A DNA stretch of 64,000 nucleotides, from the NCBI GenBank assembly GCA_037976565.1, contig CP137675.1, positions 4,102,837-4,166,836 on the forward strand. Reading direction: 5' to 3'. Position numbers and translations under genes: made by a program. The stretch is from Mesocentrotus franciscanus. Taxonomy: Eukaryota; Echinodermata; Echinoidea; Camarodonta; Strongylocentrotidae. The notes under the pieces are model-generated. The model was not told where the DNA came from. It searched no databases and saw only the letters and a list, made by a program, of their open reading frames with translations. The number at the start of each line of letters is the position of its first letter. Within the stretch, counting starts at the first letter, position 1. Below are positions 1 to 12,400 of the stretch, in pieces.

Positions 1-267
1 TAGTGAAACCCAGGATAGGGGGTCCTGACTATGAGCTAAATTAGCTGTACTAATTCCCTGGAGATAGTATAAGTAAGGTTCTTGTACATATAGCGTAGTG
101 AAACCCAGGATAGGGGGTCCTGACTATGAGCTAAATTAGCTGTACTAATTCCCTGGAGATAGTATAAGTAAGGTTCTTGTACATATAGTATAGTGAAACC
201 CAGGATAGGGGGTCCTGACTTTGAGGTAAATTAGCTATACTTGCCCCATTTGAGTTGGTATAAGTAA
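1..267. repeat. 95-bp tandem repeat, three copies (left block)
   Basis: Units start at 1, 96 and 191 with TAGTGAAACCCAGGATAGGG. The first two are almost identical; the third diverges in its second half. The array continues on the far side of a transposon at 2157-2222. Confidence 0.93.
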
Positions 268-275
268 GGTTCATG

Positions 276-2148
276 GGCGCTAGTGTAGTTTCGTATCCAT
301 TTTTTTAGCAGTTTCATATCCAATCTTAGCAAAGGAATTTTAGCCCAATTTTTAACTGATTTTAATCATAATCATATATCGCATTTTCCACCTGAATTTG
401 GATCACATCTGACATCGGGAATCCTCCCTTTAGGGCCTCGATGTCGACGTCGTTGCTCAGTACTGTCTCTACGCTATAGCTCTGCACCTCAAACAGAAGC
501 TACAGGTATCAGTCAAAAATAATGCAAACTTCTCGTATGGTTAAAGAGAAGGTTCATTGATTTTGAAATTGACTGAATTTGGTATCATTGCAGTCATAAT
601 ATTACACTGAGTAAAACTATCACATTTGTGTAACTTGTAAATTCGTGCAAAATTTATAAAAGTTGATTAAACTTGACGAAATATCACCCCACTCGAGACC
701 CCAAAATCATCGTAAGTCAGCTGATTTTTGAGTGACGTAGCAAAATGAACAATGAGTACAATGGCCCGCTCAGCTGAAATGATTGGCGACGGTGCGCGAT
801 GCAGTTTGCGTGCAATTCACATATGTATTGCATTGACTATTGAGTACCGTACCCATTCATACCCAACGTTGTTTACCTTCATCAAAGTCACCCTGGAAAT
901 ATCGATATGGATGAAAACATACTTGATTTGAGTTTTGAGGAGATAGAAGAAGGAAGTACCTTTGGTTCTTAATCTTAGCTCTAAGTCTAATCAATTTTAT
1001 AACTCCCAAATACGTCGATATAGCATTCACGTTCAGGTATACCGTATATAGCGTAGGCCCGTCTATGCAGTATCTACGCGTACGTACGTACGTACGTACG
1101 TACGTACAACCTGCCTGCATCCAGCGCAGCTTGCTTGCCAGCATATCACAGCCAGCCGGCCCGGCGCTTGAGCTAGCTGTGAATCACGAACCGGACTGAT
1201 CTAAGTCTTCTCTCGACTTCCACTTTCCCCATTTATCTATCAAAAATCTAAACTAATCGGCGTAATCAGACATTTTCGTAATGAATATCTGGACAAGTAT
1301 ATGTAGATTTGTCGCCTATTTTGCTCCAGAAGAGTCGATCGTTAGGTCAGCATGCAAAATGTCCTAGGCACTCCCAGATCCGACACATACACGCTGAGCT
1401 GCCCTCAGAATATGTGATTATTTTCCTGATTTTTATGCTCAAATATGTGACGGTAAATAACATAAAAATCTAATAGACCTTTGTAGAAAGTATTATTTTT
1501 TCAGTGTATCTCATTCAAAGTGCCTAAAATAAAGGAAATATCACCACTGGCGGTAAATATACAAACAACGTTGACCCAGATTGTAGGTTGTTCATAGTGT
1601 GACATCATTTTATCGCATGTAAATAACGCCGTCATTTCACTTTGTGAGTGGGTTTTGGAAAGGGTATCAAAATTGCATTTAATTTATTCCTCACAATATT
1701 GAGGGCTTAAAAAGTACTTTAGTCATTTTGTTAATGTTCTCAGCAATCTGTAGAGGTGTGATTTGCCTTTTTTCCAAATTTCAATGAACCTTCACTTTAA
1801 ACCATACGAGAAGTTTGCATAATTTTTTACTGATATATTTAAACGTCTTTGGTTTATGGCGTATCGTGCATGCGCGTAATACTATATACCATACAAGAAA
1901 TTGGCTGCATAAATTTGACTGATAGCTTCAGTTTGGGTGCAGAGCGAAAGCGTAGAGACGGTACTGAGTGACGACGTCGACATCGAAGCCCTAAATGGAG
2001 GATTCCCGATGTCAGATGTGATCCAAATTCAGGTGGAAAATGCAATATATGATCATGATTAAAATTAGTAAAACATTGGGCTAAAATTCCTTTGCTAAGA
2101 TTGGATATGAAACTGCTAAAAAAATGGATACGAAACTACACTAGCGCC
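276..2148. mobile_element. Non-autonomous DNA transposon with long inverted repeats and 8-bp target duplication
   Basis: The ends are perfect inverted copies beginning GGCGCTAGTGTAGTTTCGTA. The left arm runs from 276 to about 565 and the right arm from about 1783 to 2148; the right arm has about 90 bp extra in its inner part. GGTTCATG flanks both ends (268-275 and 2149-2156). No transposase frame is visible inside. The 8-bp duplication fits hAT, P, Merlin or Novosib superfamilies; the tips do not let me choose. Confidence 0.9.
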
Positions 2149-2156
2149 GGTTCATG

Positions 2157-2222
2157 TACATATAGCATGTGAAACCCATGATAGGGGGTCCTGACTATGA
2201 GGCAAATTAGCTGTACTAAGGG
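2157..2222. repeat. 95-bp tandem repeat, fourth copy (right block)
   Basis: It matches the unit at 1-267 (GTGAAACCCATGATAGGGGG, then TCCTGACTATGAGGC) and is cut off at about 2222. It shows that the transposon landed inside the array. Confidence 0.85.
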
Positions 2223-3369
2223 GTCTGTTCTGGTCACGTAGTAAGTTTAATAATCAATATGCCAGAATGGGTCAGGCTGGAGGGCCCCCCCCCCCATACA
2301 TCACACTGAAATTAATGAGGAAAAGAAAACGATTCACCTTAAATCTCTTTGTTCATCAGTGTACATTGTAGTCATCAGAATAGACACACCTCCCTTACAA
2401 TTTGAGAAGGGCTGGCATTTAGTGTTGAGAAAATGGCTACTCTCTACCTCCTCCTCCTCCCCTCCTTCTTCTTCTTCTTCTTCTCTCTCTCTCACTCTTG
2501 CATTCTCCTCTTCAATAATTCTTTCTCTGATTAGGATCTCTATGATTAATCAATTTATTTCCTTTCTCACCACTCTTCTAAACACTTAGTCGATTCCTCT
2601 GATTATAACCATCCCTCCCTACTACATCAATTCAATTCAATTCAATTAAATTTATTTATGTTTCCAACGAAACAATACAAAATCAGTTTTAAACATTTAC
2701 AACAATTTAAGAATACATATTGGAAACAGAGGGGTCCACTAAAAAGCAATGCTTGTACAAGTGTGGACACCCTAAATGATACTTAAGAATAATGATTAAT
2801 TAAATTAACAAGTTCTGAACTACAAAAGGAACTACAAAATAGAGAAAATGGGGGGATGCCAACAGAGACGAGAACGGGACAAGACAGTACCTTACATGAC
2901 AAACATGGGAGGATACGTTTACAATACAACACTAACACTCCTCTTTCACTCTCTCTTTCCCCTCTCATTCTTGGTACTACATTTTTGTCATGTTCTTTGT
3001 CTGTATTTCTGGCAGTATAAATTATATATTCCATATTTCGATGATGATGTTTTACCATATTTGATTGTGATTTTGTATTACTTGTAAGTGTCAGTTATCA
3101 ATTTATACAATTTTTTATACTGTACACCTCATCAATTCAGCCTTGCATGGCTGCAATTGAAGTTTTTATCTAATAAACCATTATGAATGAATGAATGATT
3201 CACTAAATTATGAACTGTTGTTTCATCTGTCAGTCATCCTGCCAGGACTTCTTACTCATGTATTCCAGTCATCACGTTAATCCCCTTGAAAGGAATCATA
3301 TTTCCAATTTGCGATTTACATTATTTGTGCGGCTTTTGAAAGTTTTCTTTCCTCTCGTTCTCATTTCAG
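2223..3369. other. Intron left of the FFAT exon: simple repeats and two retroposon 3' tails
   Basis: It holds a C run (2287-2295), a CTC/CTT tract (about 2446-2495), a minus-oriented retroposon tail with an ATTCA run (2625-2660) extending to about 2830, and a plus-oriented LINE-like 3' end. The latter has CAGCCTTGCATGGCTGCAAT, then AATAAACCATTATGAATG and a GAAT run (about 3138-3198). No exon was recognised. Confidence 0.6.
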
Positions 3370-3465
3370 GAAGGACCTCACAGTATCATGAAAGAAGAAG
3401 AATTCTTTGATGCCATTGAAGCTGCCTTAGACATCCACGATGAACAGGATTCAGAGAGAAATACA
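3370..3465 (+). CDS. CERT1: CERT exon with FFAT (VAP-binding) motif
   Basis: The acceptor TTTCAG ends at 3369 and the donor GTAAGT starts at 3466. It is 96 nt, phase 0 to 0, 32 codons. It begins EGPHSIMKEEEFFDAIEAAL, which aligns residue for residue with the human CERT segment around residues 311-330. EFFDAIE is a canonical FFAT motif that binds ER VAP proteins. The serine six residues before it matches human Ser315, whose phosphorylation is reported to strengthen VAP binding. The exon's last bases and donor have a diverged direct copy at about 3963-3995, inside a foldback. Confidence 0.92.
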
Positions 3466-6400
3466 GTAAGTCACTTCTAAACAAGTCACTGAAGAGGTTC
3501 AATTTTCATATGACGATTAATAAACACAATTAAAAAGTAGCAAAAAATGTATTCTATCTGCTACATGAATCTGTAAGTATACCTTAACTAACAAATTGAT
3601 GAAAGTGGAATCAGTCCTGATTTCTTTTTGTCTCCAGCTCGAGAGAAGCAACTTACTGAACCTCTTTCTGAACCCACCTCATTATGAGTACCTTGTCTAG
3701 AAGCTTTAAGATCAGTTCTTTCTTCACAGTGAGTAGAAAAAATGACCTGTTTTGGTGAGGTTTTGCTTGCTATTCTGCAAGCTTCTTCAGACCCTTGTAG
3801 CTGCTGGAGCTGTTACTGTATGATGATATGATAGAAGAAGTTGAAGAAGCTCCGAGCATGGCAAGCAAAAGCTGCGAAAGCTCACCGAAACAGGTATTTT
3901 TTTTTACTGATTGTGAAGAACGAACTAGTTTTCCAGCTTCTAGACAAGGTCCTCATAATGAGCTGGATTCAGAATGAAATACAATAAGTCACTGAAATTA
4001 GGACTGATTCAACTTTCTTCAATTTGTTAGTTAAGGTATGTTTACAGATTTATGTAGGAGATGGCTATATTTTTCGCTACTTTTTAGTTATGTTTATTAA
4101 TCGTAATATTGAAGTATAGGCTTGCCAATTTTAAGTGGATCAAATCGTTTTCCGTCACTGTTATGCACCTGTATCCAATTTGTAGTTTAGCTCAGAGGTA
4201 CGACCACAATGGAACTATGGTGATGACCTCAGAAATCACATAATCAGTTCTTTACAGTTCAACAAAAGTCTGTCCAACAGGAGAAATTTGTAGTTTGGGT
4301 ATCCCTCCTTTAAGTCAATACTTTTCTATGAACCTGATACTAGAGGTATTTTGAGCAGAGGTACTATTTCCCTGCTGAAAATACACTTTGAAATGTCAAT
4401 CCCGAAGTTAATGGGATGTAAGACTATATGGATGGTAATAATTATTATTGAATTCCTTTGAAATTACTGCCTACATACATTATGTCAATGATTTGAAGAT
4501 GATTCGTATTGTACTAGGAAAGAAATCTTTTATGCTGTTTCATAATCAACTTGATTTCTTCAAGTGCAGAAAATTAATAAGTTTCCTTGGATTTGTTCTG
4601 TACATTCTCACACTATTTTACAAGTTGATAGTCAATTCAAAACCATATCAATTAATTCATTTAGGGCTGGGGCCTGTGCATCTGTGAAGCACGTTGATTT
4701 TGATGTAATGTCAGATCTTCTTTGATGGGAATTGAATGTTTTTGGTTTGATGTGATGTTGGATCATCTATAACAGGAATTAATTTGTGAATTTTCTGTTT
4801 TGATCATTAGGTGAGAGACAATCCTGATACATTGTATGCCAGGACGATATGTGCAGACACGCCTCCAGCTGAACACAAGCTATCACAACAGGTAGGTCTA
4901 CTTCGTATCAGGACAACTAACCCCTTGATGACTACCTTCAAGAGCCACTACCCCCAAGAGCCACTATCCCAAAGGATAACCATTCCCATGAACATTAGCC
5001 TTCAGATATTATTCCATATAATATCTACTCCAAGGAAAGATACCTTTAGGACAATTCCCCTGGACAATATTCCAGAGACAACTTCCCCTGTTAAGATTAC
5101 CCATGGATATTGTCCATACTGACAAATATCTGCAGGACAACTATCACAAGGACAACCACCCTCAGAAAACTACTCCTTGTTCAACATACCCCCTTGAAAA
5201 ATTACACCAAATAACTACCCCCAGGACAAATAACCTGTGGCAAAATCTATGTGCAGACACGTCCATCTAAACACAAGCTATCATATACATGTAGGTCTAC
5301 TTAATATCAGGACAACTACCTCCAAGAGCCACCACCCCAAGGATAACTTCCTCTAAGAATAACTATTCCCAAAATAATAGACCCTGAGACATTTATTCCT
5401 TGTACAAGTACTCTCCAAGAATAATTATCCTGGACAACTACTCCAAGGAAAAACATATGTCCAGGACAATTCCTGTGGACGATATCCCACAGACAACTAC
5501 TCCTGCGACAATTAATCATGGACAGTGTCTTATTGGACAACATCTGGAGGACGACTTTTCCTCAAGGATAACTACCCTCAAGAAACTACTCCATTTTCAA
5601 CTACTCTGTTGGAAAGTTACCCCAAAATGATCTACATCCAGGACAAATGCCCCATGGCGAAATCTATGTGCAGACACACCTCATTCTAAACACAAGCTAT
5701 TAAAACAAGTAGGTCTACTTTGTATCAAGACGACTATCCCTGGAGAACTACCTTCAAGAGAAACCACCCTCAAGGACAACTACCCCTAACAATAACCATT
5801 CCCAAAAACATTAAATCCTAAACATTTACTCCATGTACAGCTACCCTCCAACGGTAATTACCCTGGAAAACTATTCCAAGGAAAAATAGCTTTAGCAAAA
5901 TTTCTGTGGACAATATCCCGCAAACAACTACCTTGGTGATAACTACCCATGAAAATTTTCTATCCCCAGGCCAACTACGCCCAGAAGACTACTCCATGTT
6001 CAACATACCCCCAATGTAATTACCCCCAACTAACTACCCACACGACAAATTCCCTGTGGTAAAATCTATGTGTAGACATGCCTAAATCTGAACACAAGCT
6101 ATCACGACAGGTAGGTCTGTCAGGATGACTGTCCCTTGCCAACTACCTCCAGGAGTAACCACCCTTTAAGGATGACTACCCCAAGGATAACTAACCATCA
6201 CTGAGAATATTTACCCCCAGACATTTACTCCATCTTCAATGTACCCCAAGGTAATACACTCCAAGCATTGTTATCTACTCGAAGGAAAAATACCTATACA
6301 ACAATTCTCCTGGACAATACCCCTCAGACAACTACTCCTGTGACGATTATCAAAGGAGAATATCTCACCGGGCAAATATCTGCAGGATGACTATCCCTCG

Positions 6401-9400
6401 GACATCTACCCTCAGAAAAGTAATCCATTTTCAACTGCTCCCTTGGAAAATTACCCCAACTCTCTTCCTCCGGGACAAATACCCCATGGCAAAATCTATG
6501 TGCAGACACGCCTCAATCTGAACACAAGCTATTACAACAGCTAGGTCTACCTCATATCAGGACAACTATTCCTGGACAACTACCCCAAAGACAACAGCCC
6601 CTAAGGATAACTACCCTTGTCCAAAGAACATTGTCCACCAGACATTTATTCCATGCACATCTACCATCCAAGGATAAAACTCCTTAAGGAAAATTCCTGT
6701 TGGAAATATCCCACAGACATCTACCCTGGTGTCAATTAGCCATGGACAATTTGTATCTCCAGAACAACTACCCCCAGAAAACTACTCCATCTTCAACATA
6801 CCCTCAATGTAAATTACCCACAACTAACTGCCCACAGGACAAATACCCAATTCAATTCAATTCAATTCAATTCAATTCAAGTTTATTTGTCCAAATTAAG
6901 TAAATAGAAATGTTACATGGAATTTTTTATAAGCAATAAAAATACATATATAAACAACAAAAACAGTAATAATTAATTATATAAGTGGCAAAATGTATTT
7001 GCTGAAACACCTAGATCTGAACACAAGCCATCACAAGTAGATATGCTACATATTAGGACAACTGTCCCTGGACGACTACCCTGAAAGACTACCTCTCTTA
7101 CTATCATCTCCTGATGAGTACCCCTGGACTACTTAGACAACTACTTCTTGACTATCTCATTCCGAACAACTATCCCCATAGACAACCTTCCTCGGGACAA
7201 TGACCCCCGATAACTACATCCATGTATAAGTACCTCCCTCCCCCCCTTCCCTAATTACCCCAAAACAAATACCTCATGGAAATATACCTCTCAGGCAATA
7301 ATCCCTTGACAACTACATGTACTCAATGTACAACTAACCTCTGCAATTACCCTTGAATTGCTATCCCAAGGAGAAATACCCCGAGGACACTATCCCCTGG
7401 ACAACTAACCCAGGACAACCTCCACAAAGACAATAACTCTCAGACAGCTACTTCATGTACAACTACCACAGGACAATTACTACCAAATTGCCATCCCCAG
7501 AAAAAAACCCTATGACAGTGACCCACAGACAACTACTCCATGTTAATCCACATGTACTCTTCATTGATAATTACCCCAAAACACTTACACCAAAGAAAAA
7601 TACCTCAAGGACAGTGTCCTCCCCTCTGCCCCCAGACAACTACCCCAGGACAACCACCCACAAGGACAATAACCTCCAAATATTTAGTCATTCAACTACA
7701 CCCTAGGGCAGTTAATACTTTCAACTTCAACAACTACCCCCAGTGAAAAACTTCTTATCAGGAGGGTTTTGAACCTGCAACATCTTCTGTTGTCTGCGCA
7801 TGTGACTGTACCACTATACAAATCTGTTTCATGGTTTAGATGGATGGAATTGTAAACAAAAAAAAGCTCTCTTAAATGTGATTTCTTGAGTTAATCCTGT
7901 TCTTTATATGGCTATAACCCATAGGACCAACAGCTCACAGTACTGGTGGCCTATGAGACTGACAGCCTGTGCAACTGACAATGTCATTTTTGCGGGCCTT
8001 CATAAACAAAAAGAGGGTTCACAACTCACAAGACCGATGATCCATGGGCCAACATTGTCTTCTACTTTCCAATAAAAATGGACATAAAAAGACCAACAGT
8101 GTCTGTCTCTTGGGCCTTCTGACAACTTTTCTGAGGATTCATGAGCCCGATATTGTCTGTCCCATAGTTTGTTGTTCTGATGGGCTGTTGGACTCATGGG
8201 CCATTGGCATGCGTGAATGTCCTTTTATAAATATCTATTGTATTGGAAATGGAAGTAGAAGATATATTCATACTTCTATTTATTTATTTGCAGTGCAATG
8301 AGAAAGTAGAAGAGAACATAAAGTATGCGTTTTCAAAGATTGAGAGTACTTGGGACCTGATACATCAAGAGGGGGAGATGAAGGTAAGTTGATTCATCTT
8401 TCTAAACCTTTCGTAGGAAGAACGTTAACTTTATATGATGATAGTGTTTCTCAAATTATAATTGAAGCACTTTACAGGGGATTGACCCTGGTCATTGGGC
8501 CCGGGTTACGATATTTGTATTTTCATTGCACATTCTTGGCTCCACAGGGAGCATTCCAGCCAGTTGCTCTATTATTATTCTAACCGTGATGTCAATATCT
8601 TACCTGAGGGGTGTTTCACAAAGACTAAGATTGACTTTAAGTTGGACTTAAGTATAACAGGCCGTTCATGCCATTGGTTGCTATCCCCATTGGTCTCTAA
8701 ATTATAATCTTTAGATAATATTTTTACCTTCAATAATAAACTATCAAAAAATGTAACCTCTGTAGATGTGAGACCACGGTTTGTACGTCCCTTGAAAGAC
8801 AAATGCCAGTAAATGGTAAGAGCAAACAGTGGCATGAACGGCCTGTTATACTTAAGTCCAACTTAAAGTCGATCTTAGTCTTTGTGAAACACCCCCCTGG
8901 TATCCATGTGTACACCAGGGTAAAGAGAATCAACAGAGATGAAATGTCTTGCTTCGATATAAATGGTGAGTTAGGGATCAGTACCATTGCATTACCCCCA
9001 ACAAACATGAAAACCATTGGATGACAACACACCTGATTATTTCTTAGATCTGCTTAAAGACCCTATCCAATTAAATATTATAGATATATTGACTGCTATG
9101 AGAGGCCTAGCTGTTTCTATTGGCTCAAGGGGACGTTGCATCCTGCCATGACCCCTCGGCGCGCTGCTGCCCCGAGAGCCAGTATAGAAACAGCTAGGCC
9201 TCGAATATTAAAGCAGTCAATATATCTTTATATACCGAATTCACAAAAAAATGTACCAAGAATTCTTACCTCTATCCGCGCTCGCTCAAAAAAACTTTTT
9301 ACACGTAAAACAATGGGGATTTGAGCAGAATTTAACTATTTACCCGTTACCCGGGGCATCGGAATCTCACTCATGAACTTTGACTGTTACTGGCATTGTT

Positions 9401-12400
9401 CGTTTCTTTACGGGCATGGCTAAAATCACGACTCCAATTTCGACCAATCAGATGGCTAGATTTCTAAAGAGAGGTATATAAAGCTTTATATCAATGGAAA
9501 GCTGATTGAACCTAGAATACAAATATAAAGGAATAACAAATATTATCCCTTTCAGTATTTTGCAAAAGCAAATAAAACCTCATTTTCCGCACCCCTCCAA
9601 ATAACAGGTCAACAGCTGTCAAATAACATGTTGACCCCAATGGCTCGCCTATATAGCTGACGTGATGAGCCATGCTAAATTAAAGCAAAGTCATTGTGAA
9701 TATGCATACTCCACATAAGATGATGTCATCATGTCGAGTTTTTAAGTCGACAGCTTCCCATTTTCAAAGCTTTAGATTTTGAATTTTGATTTGATTTGAT
9801 TTGATTTATTGATTTCTGCATTTTTCATACAGTAATAATCAGTAACAATATGAACATTTTGTACATAGTGGTAATATTTTTTTCAAATCACAATGAATAA
9901 CGCAACTTATGCAACAAAATGTTGGGAACGATTGACATAGCAAAATGCAGAAAAGTGTGTGCTTGGAGTGCATGCAGCTCTTTAACTTATGATTACAGCG
10001 ATTAGTTTTCAGAGAGCTGTTACTCCTCTGATGGACACTAAACTAGCATATGATTGATATCATTGTAATCTATGGCTTATAAGCTTGATGTTGATATATA
10101 ATTCATCTATTTCATTTTTCACTTCCGACAGGGTATTTAAATTAGTCTTTTACCTAGACAATTAGAAACAGAGTACAATAAACTCACAACAGGAATTATA
10201 ATTTAAGGTCAGAGGATAAGATTAGAGATCAAAGGAAGTCATGGATATCCTCTTTAAAGACAAAACTCTTGATACATTGCTGTTATCTCCATGTAGTATT
10301 GGAATGGGTCATAACATGTATATGCACTTATCAAGTTCACTGATGACTGGAGTGCTCTAGTGCCATCTTGTGCTCAAAGTGAGGAAACTGACAAACAGGG
10401 AACTGCAATTTACTTTCATTGCAATTGTAATGAACATAAAGTAGATGGTTGAAAATTAAGAACAAGTACATCGTTACATCTAAATCAGGATTTTGAGGAC
10501 TACTCCCACATTATATATTGACTGTGAGAGTGATTGCTGTTGCTTGTATTTTTCACATACCGGTATTTTGTGTTTTGCATGTTTTAAGTAAGAAAATCGC
10601 CCCTTTTCAGCCACTGAATCAAATAGGACCTACTTCCATTTTCATATTGATCACTGTTGCATGCAACTTTTCTGGATGTTTTTCCTTGACCCCCAAAATA
10701 TTGCCTCTGGTCATTCATTTTACACCTACAGTTCACTGCATCATGTTAGAACACAGGTTTAGGCTTTTTTTCCTACCAGGATCTGTCATTTCTCCTGGGT
10801 AATACTGTAGATAAACCTGAACCTAAAGGTTTGACCTTGGTGGTTGAGAATGAATAAAGTACAGAAAAGATCAAGCTTTTCCAGGTGGATACACATGTAT
10901 GCCATAGCTGTAGATACAGAGAAATGTGATAAATGGCATTGGCTTTTTGAACTTAGAATTTATGTAATTTACCATTATACCATCATTAGAACTCTGCAGA
11001 TTGGTACTAGGTGATATAGAGGTTGTCTTTCAAGAGACCTTGTGTCCAATGCCTTACAGTTTGGTGGTGGTGGTGGAGGTGGTGGTGGTGGTGGTGGTGG
11101 TGGTGGTGGTGGTGGTGGTGGTGGTGGTGGTGGTGGTGGTGGTGGTGGTGGTGGTGGTGGTGGTGGTGGTGGTGGTGGTGGTGGTGGTGGTGGTGGTGGT
11201 GGTGGTGGTGGTGGTGGTGGTGGTGGTGGTGGTGGTGGTGGTGGTCGTGGTCGTGGTGGTCGTGGTCATGGCTGCAATGGGATAACCTATCAAACTTGAG
11301 AATGATCCTGCGTATACAATAAAGTAAATTTCGGTATGAATTTAGGTGTTTGCAAATTATAACAAATAGGTATGAGGAAATAGATGACTCTAAATTCACA
11401 TTTGATTGCATGTAAAGCACTAGACAACATGGTATCGATGAATCTGTTTCCATTGTTTACATGTTGTTAGGTCTACCGCATGACAAACAATTCTGAATTG
11501 CTTTCATTCTGTTTCTCTCAAAATGCAGTCTCATTACCAGACCTCAAGCTTAGCTCAAACTATCAGGAATCCCTCTGCTAACAACCTTATGCTACATGTG
11601 TAGGCACATAGCAACATTTTAGCCTTCATTAGATATCTAGCAAAGAAAACAGAATTGTCTGACAGTAATATTAGTATGTACTGTCCTGATATAAGGCAAG
11701 AGTCTTTAAAAGTCCTTCATACAATGTAAGCACACAGTTAGGACATACATGATGAAAATAGGGGATTGCAAAGTGTTGTGACAGACAGGAGATAATTGAA
11801 ACTGGGATTACCTATTGAAAGGTCTGAGTGAAATGGGTATAATGATTATCCATGGCCAGGAATATCTCCTTTTAGTTGAATAGACCCCCCCCCCCTTTTC
11901 CCCGTGGAATGGGGTCATGGGGTGAGGGCACTGTTGCCATCATGCATCATTGAACAAAGCTGCCCATTTTGATTGATCAGAAGTTGTCATAAACACCATT
12001 ATGTCCCTGCACTTGAAATTATACCAACAGTGCTCATGTAGGCCATGCATATACAATCACCACTGACCTTGACAAAGCGACAACAATTAGAACAATATTT
12101 GATGGTTTTTATTAGTCATTTTATGTTATGATAAGTAATGAAAAATATGTCAGTAGCAGGGAGGTAAACCAGAAAAATAAACACAAATTGAAATTAGTTT
12201 TTATTGATTATTACTGCAATTTTTGGAATTGTGTGTTTCATTAGCACACCTTACACATAAATTTACAGAAGTAAAATTGATTCTATAAAACAGTAACTGA
12301 TACATACACAATGTATAACTTTTAATATCTATTTATGTTTCGGAGGGTGGAAGGTAGCCTCTCTTGATGAAGTACTTGATATGTAATTGATTTCAGGTTT

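Noticed and set aside
4811..5122. Open frame continuing past the 4811 exon into Thr/Pro-rich sequence
   Set aside because: The exon ends at a good donor at 4892 and joins in phase to 8294. The continuation is the tandem array.
7455..7746. Pro/Thr/Gln-rich open frames resembling a mucin-like protein
   Set aside because: They come from degenerate GGACAACTACCCC repeats; the period is not codon-stable and stops are frequent.
11001..11453. Open frames giving poly-His, poly-Trp, poly-Gly, poly-Val or poly-Thr
   Set aside because: All are readings of the GGT microsatellite in different frames; no gene context or splice logic.
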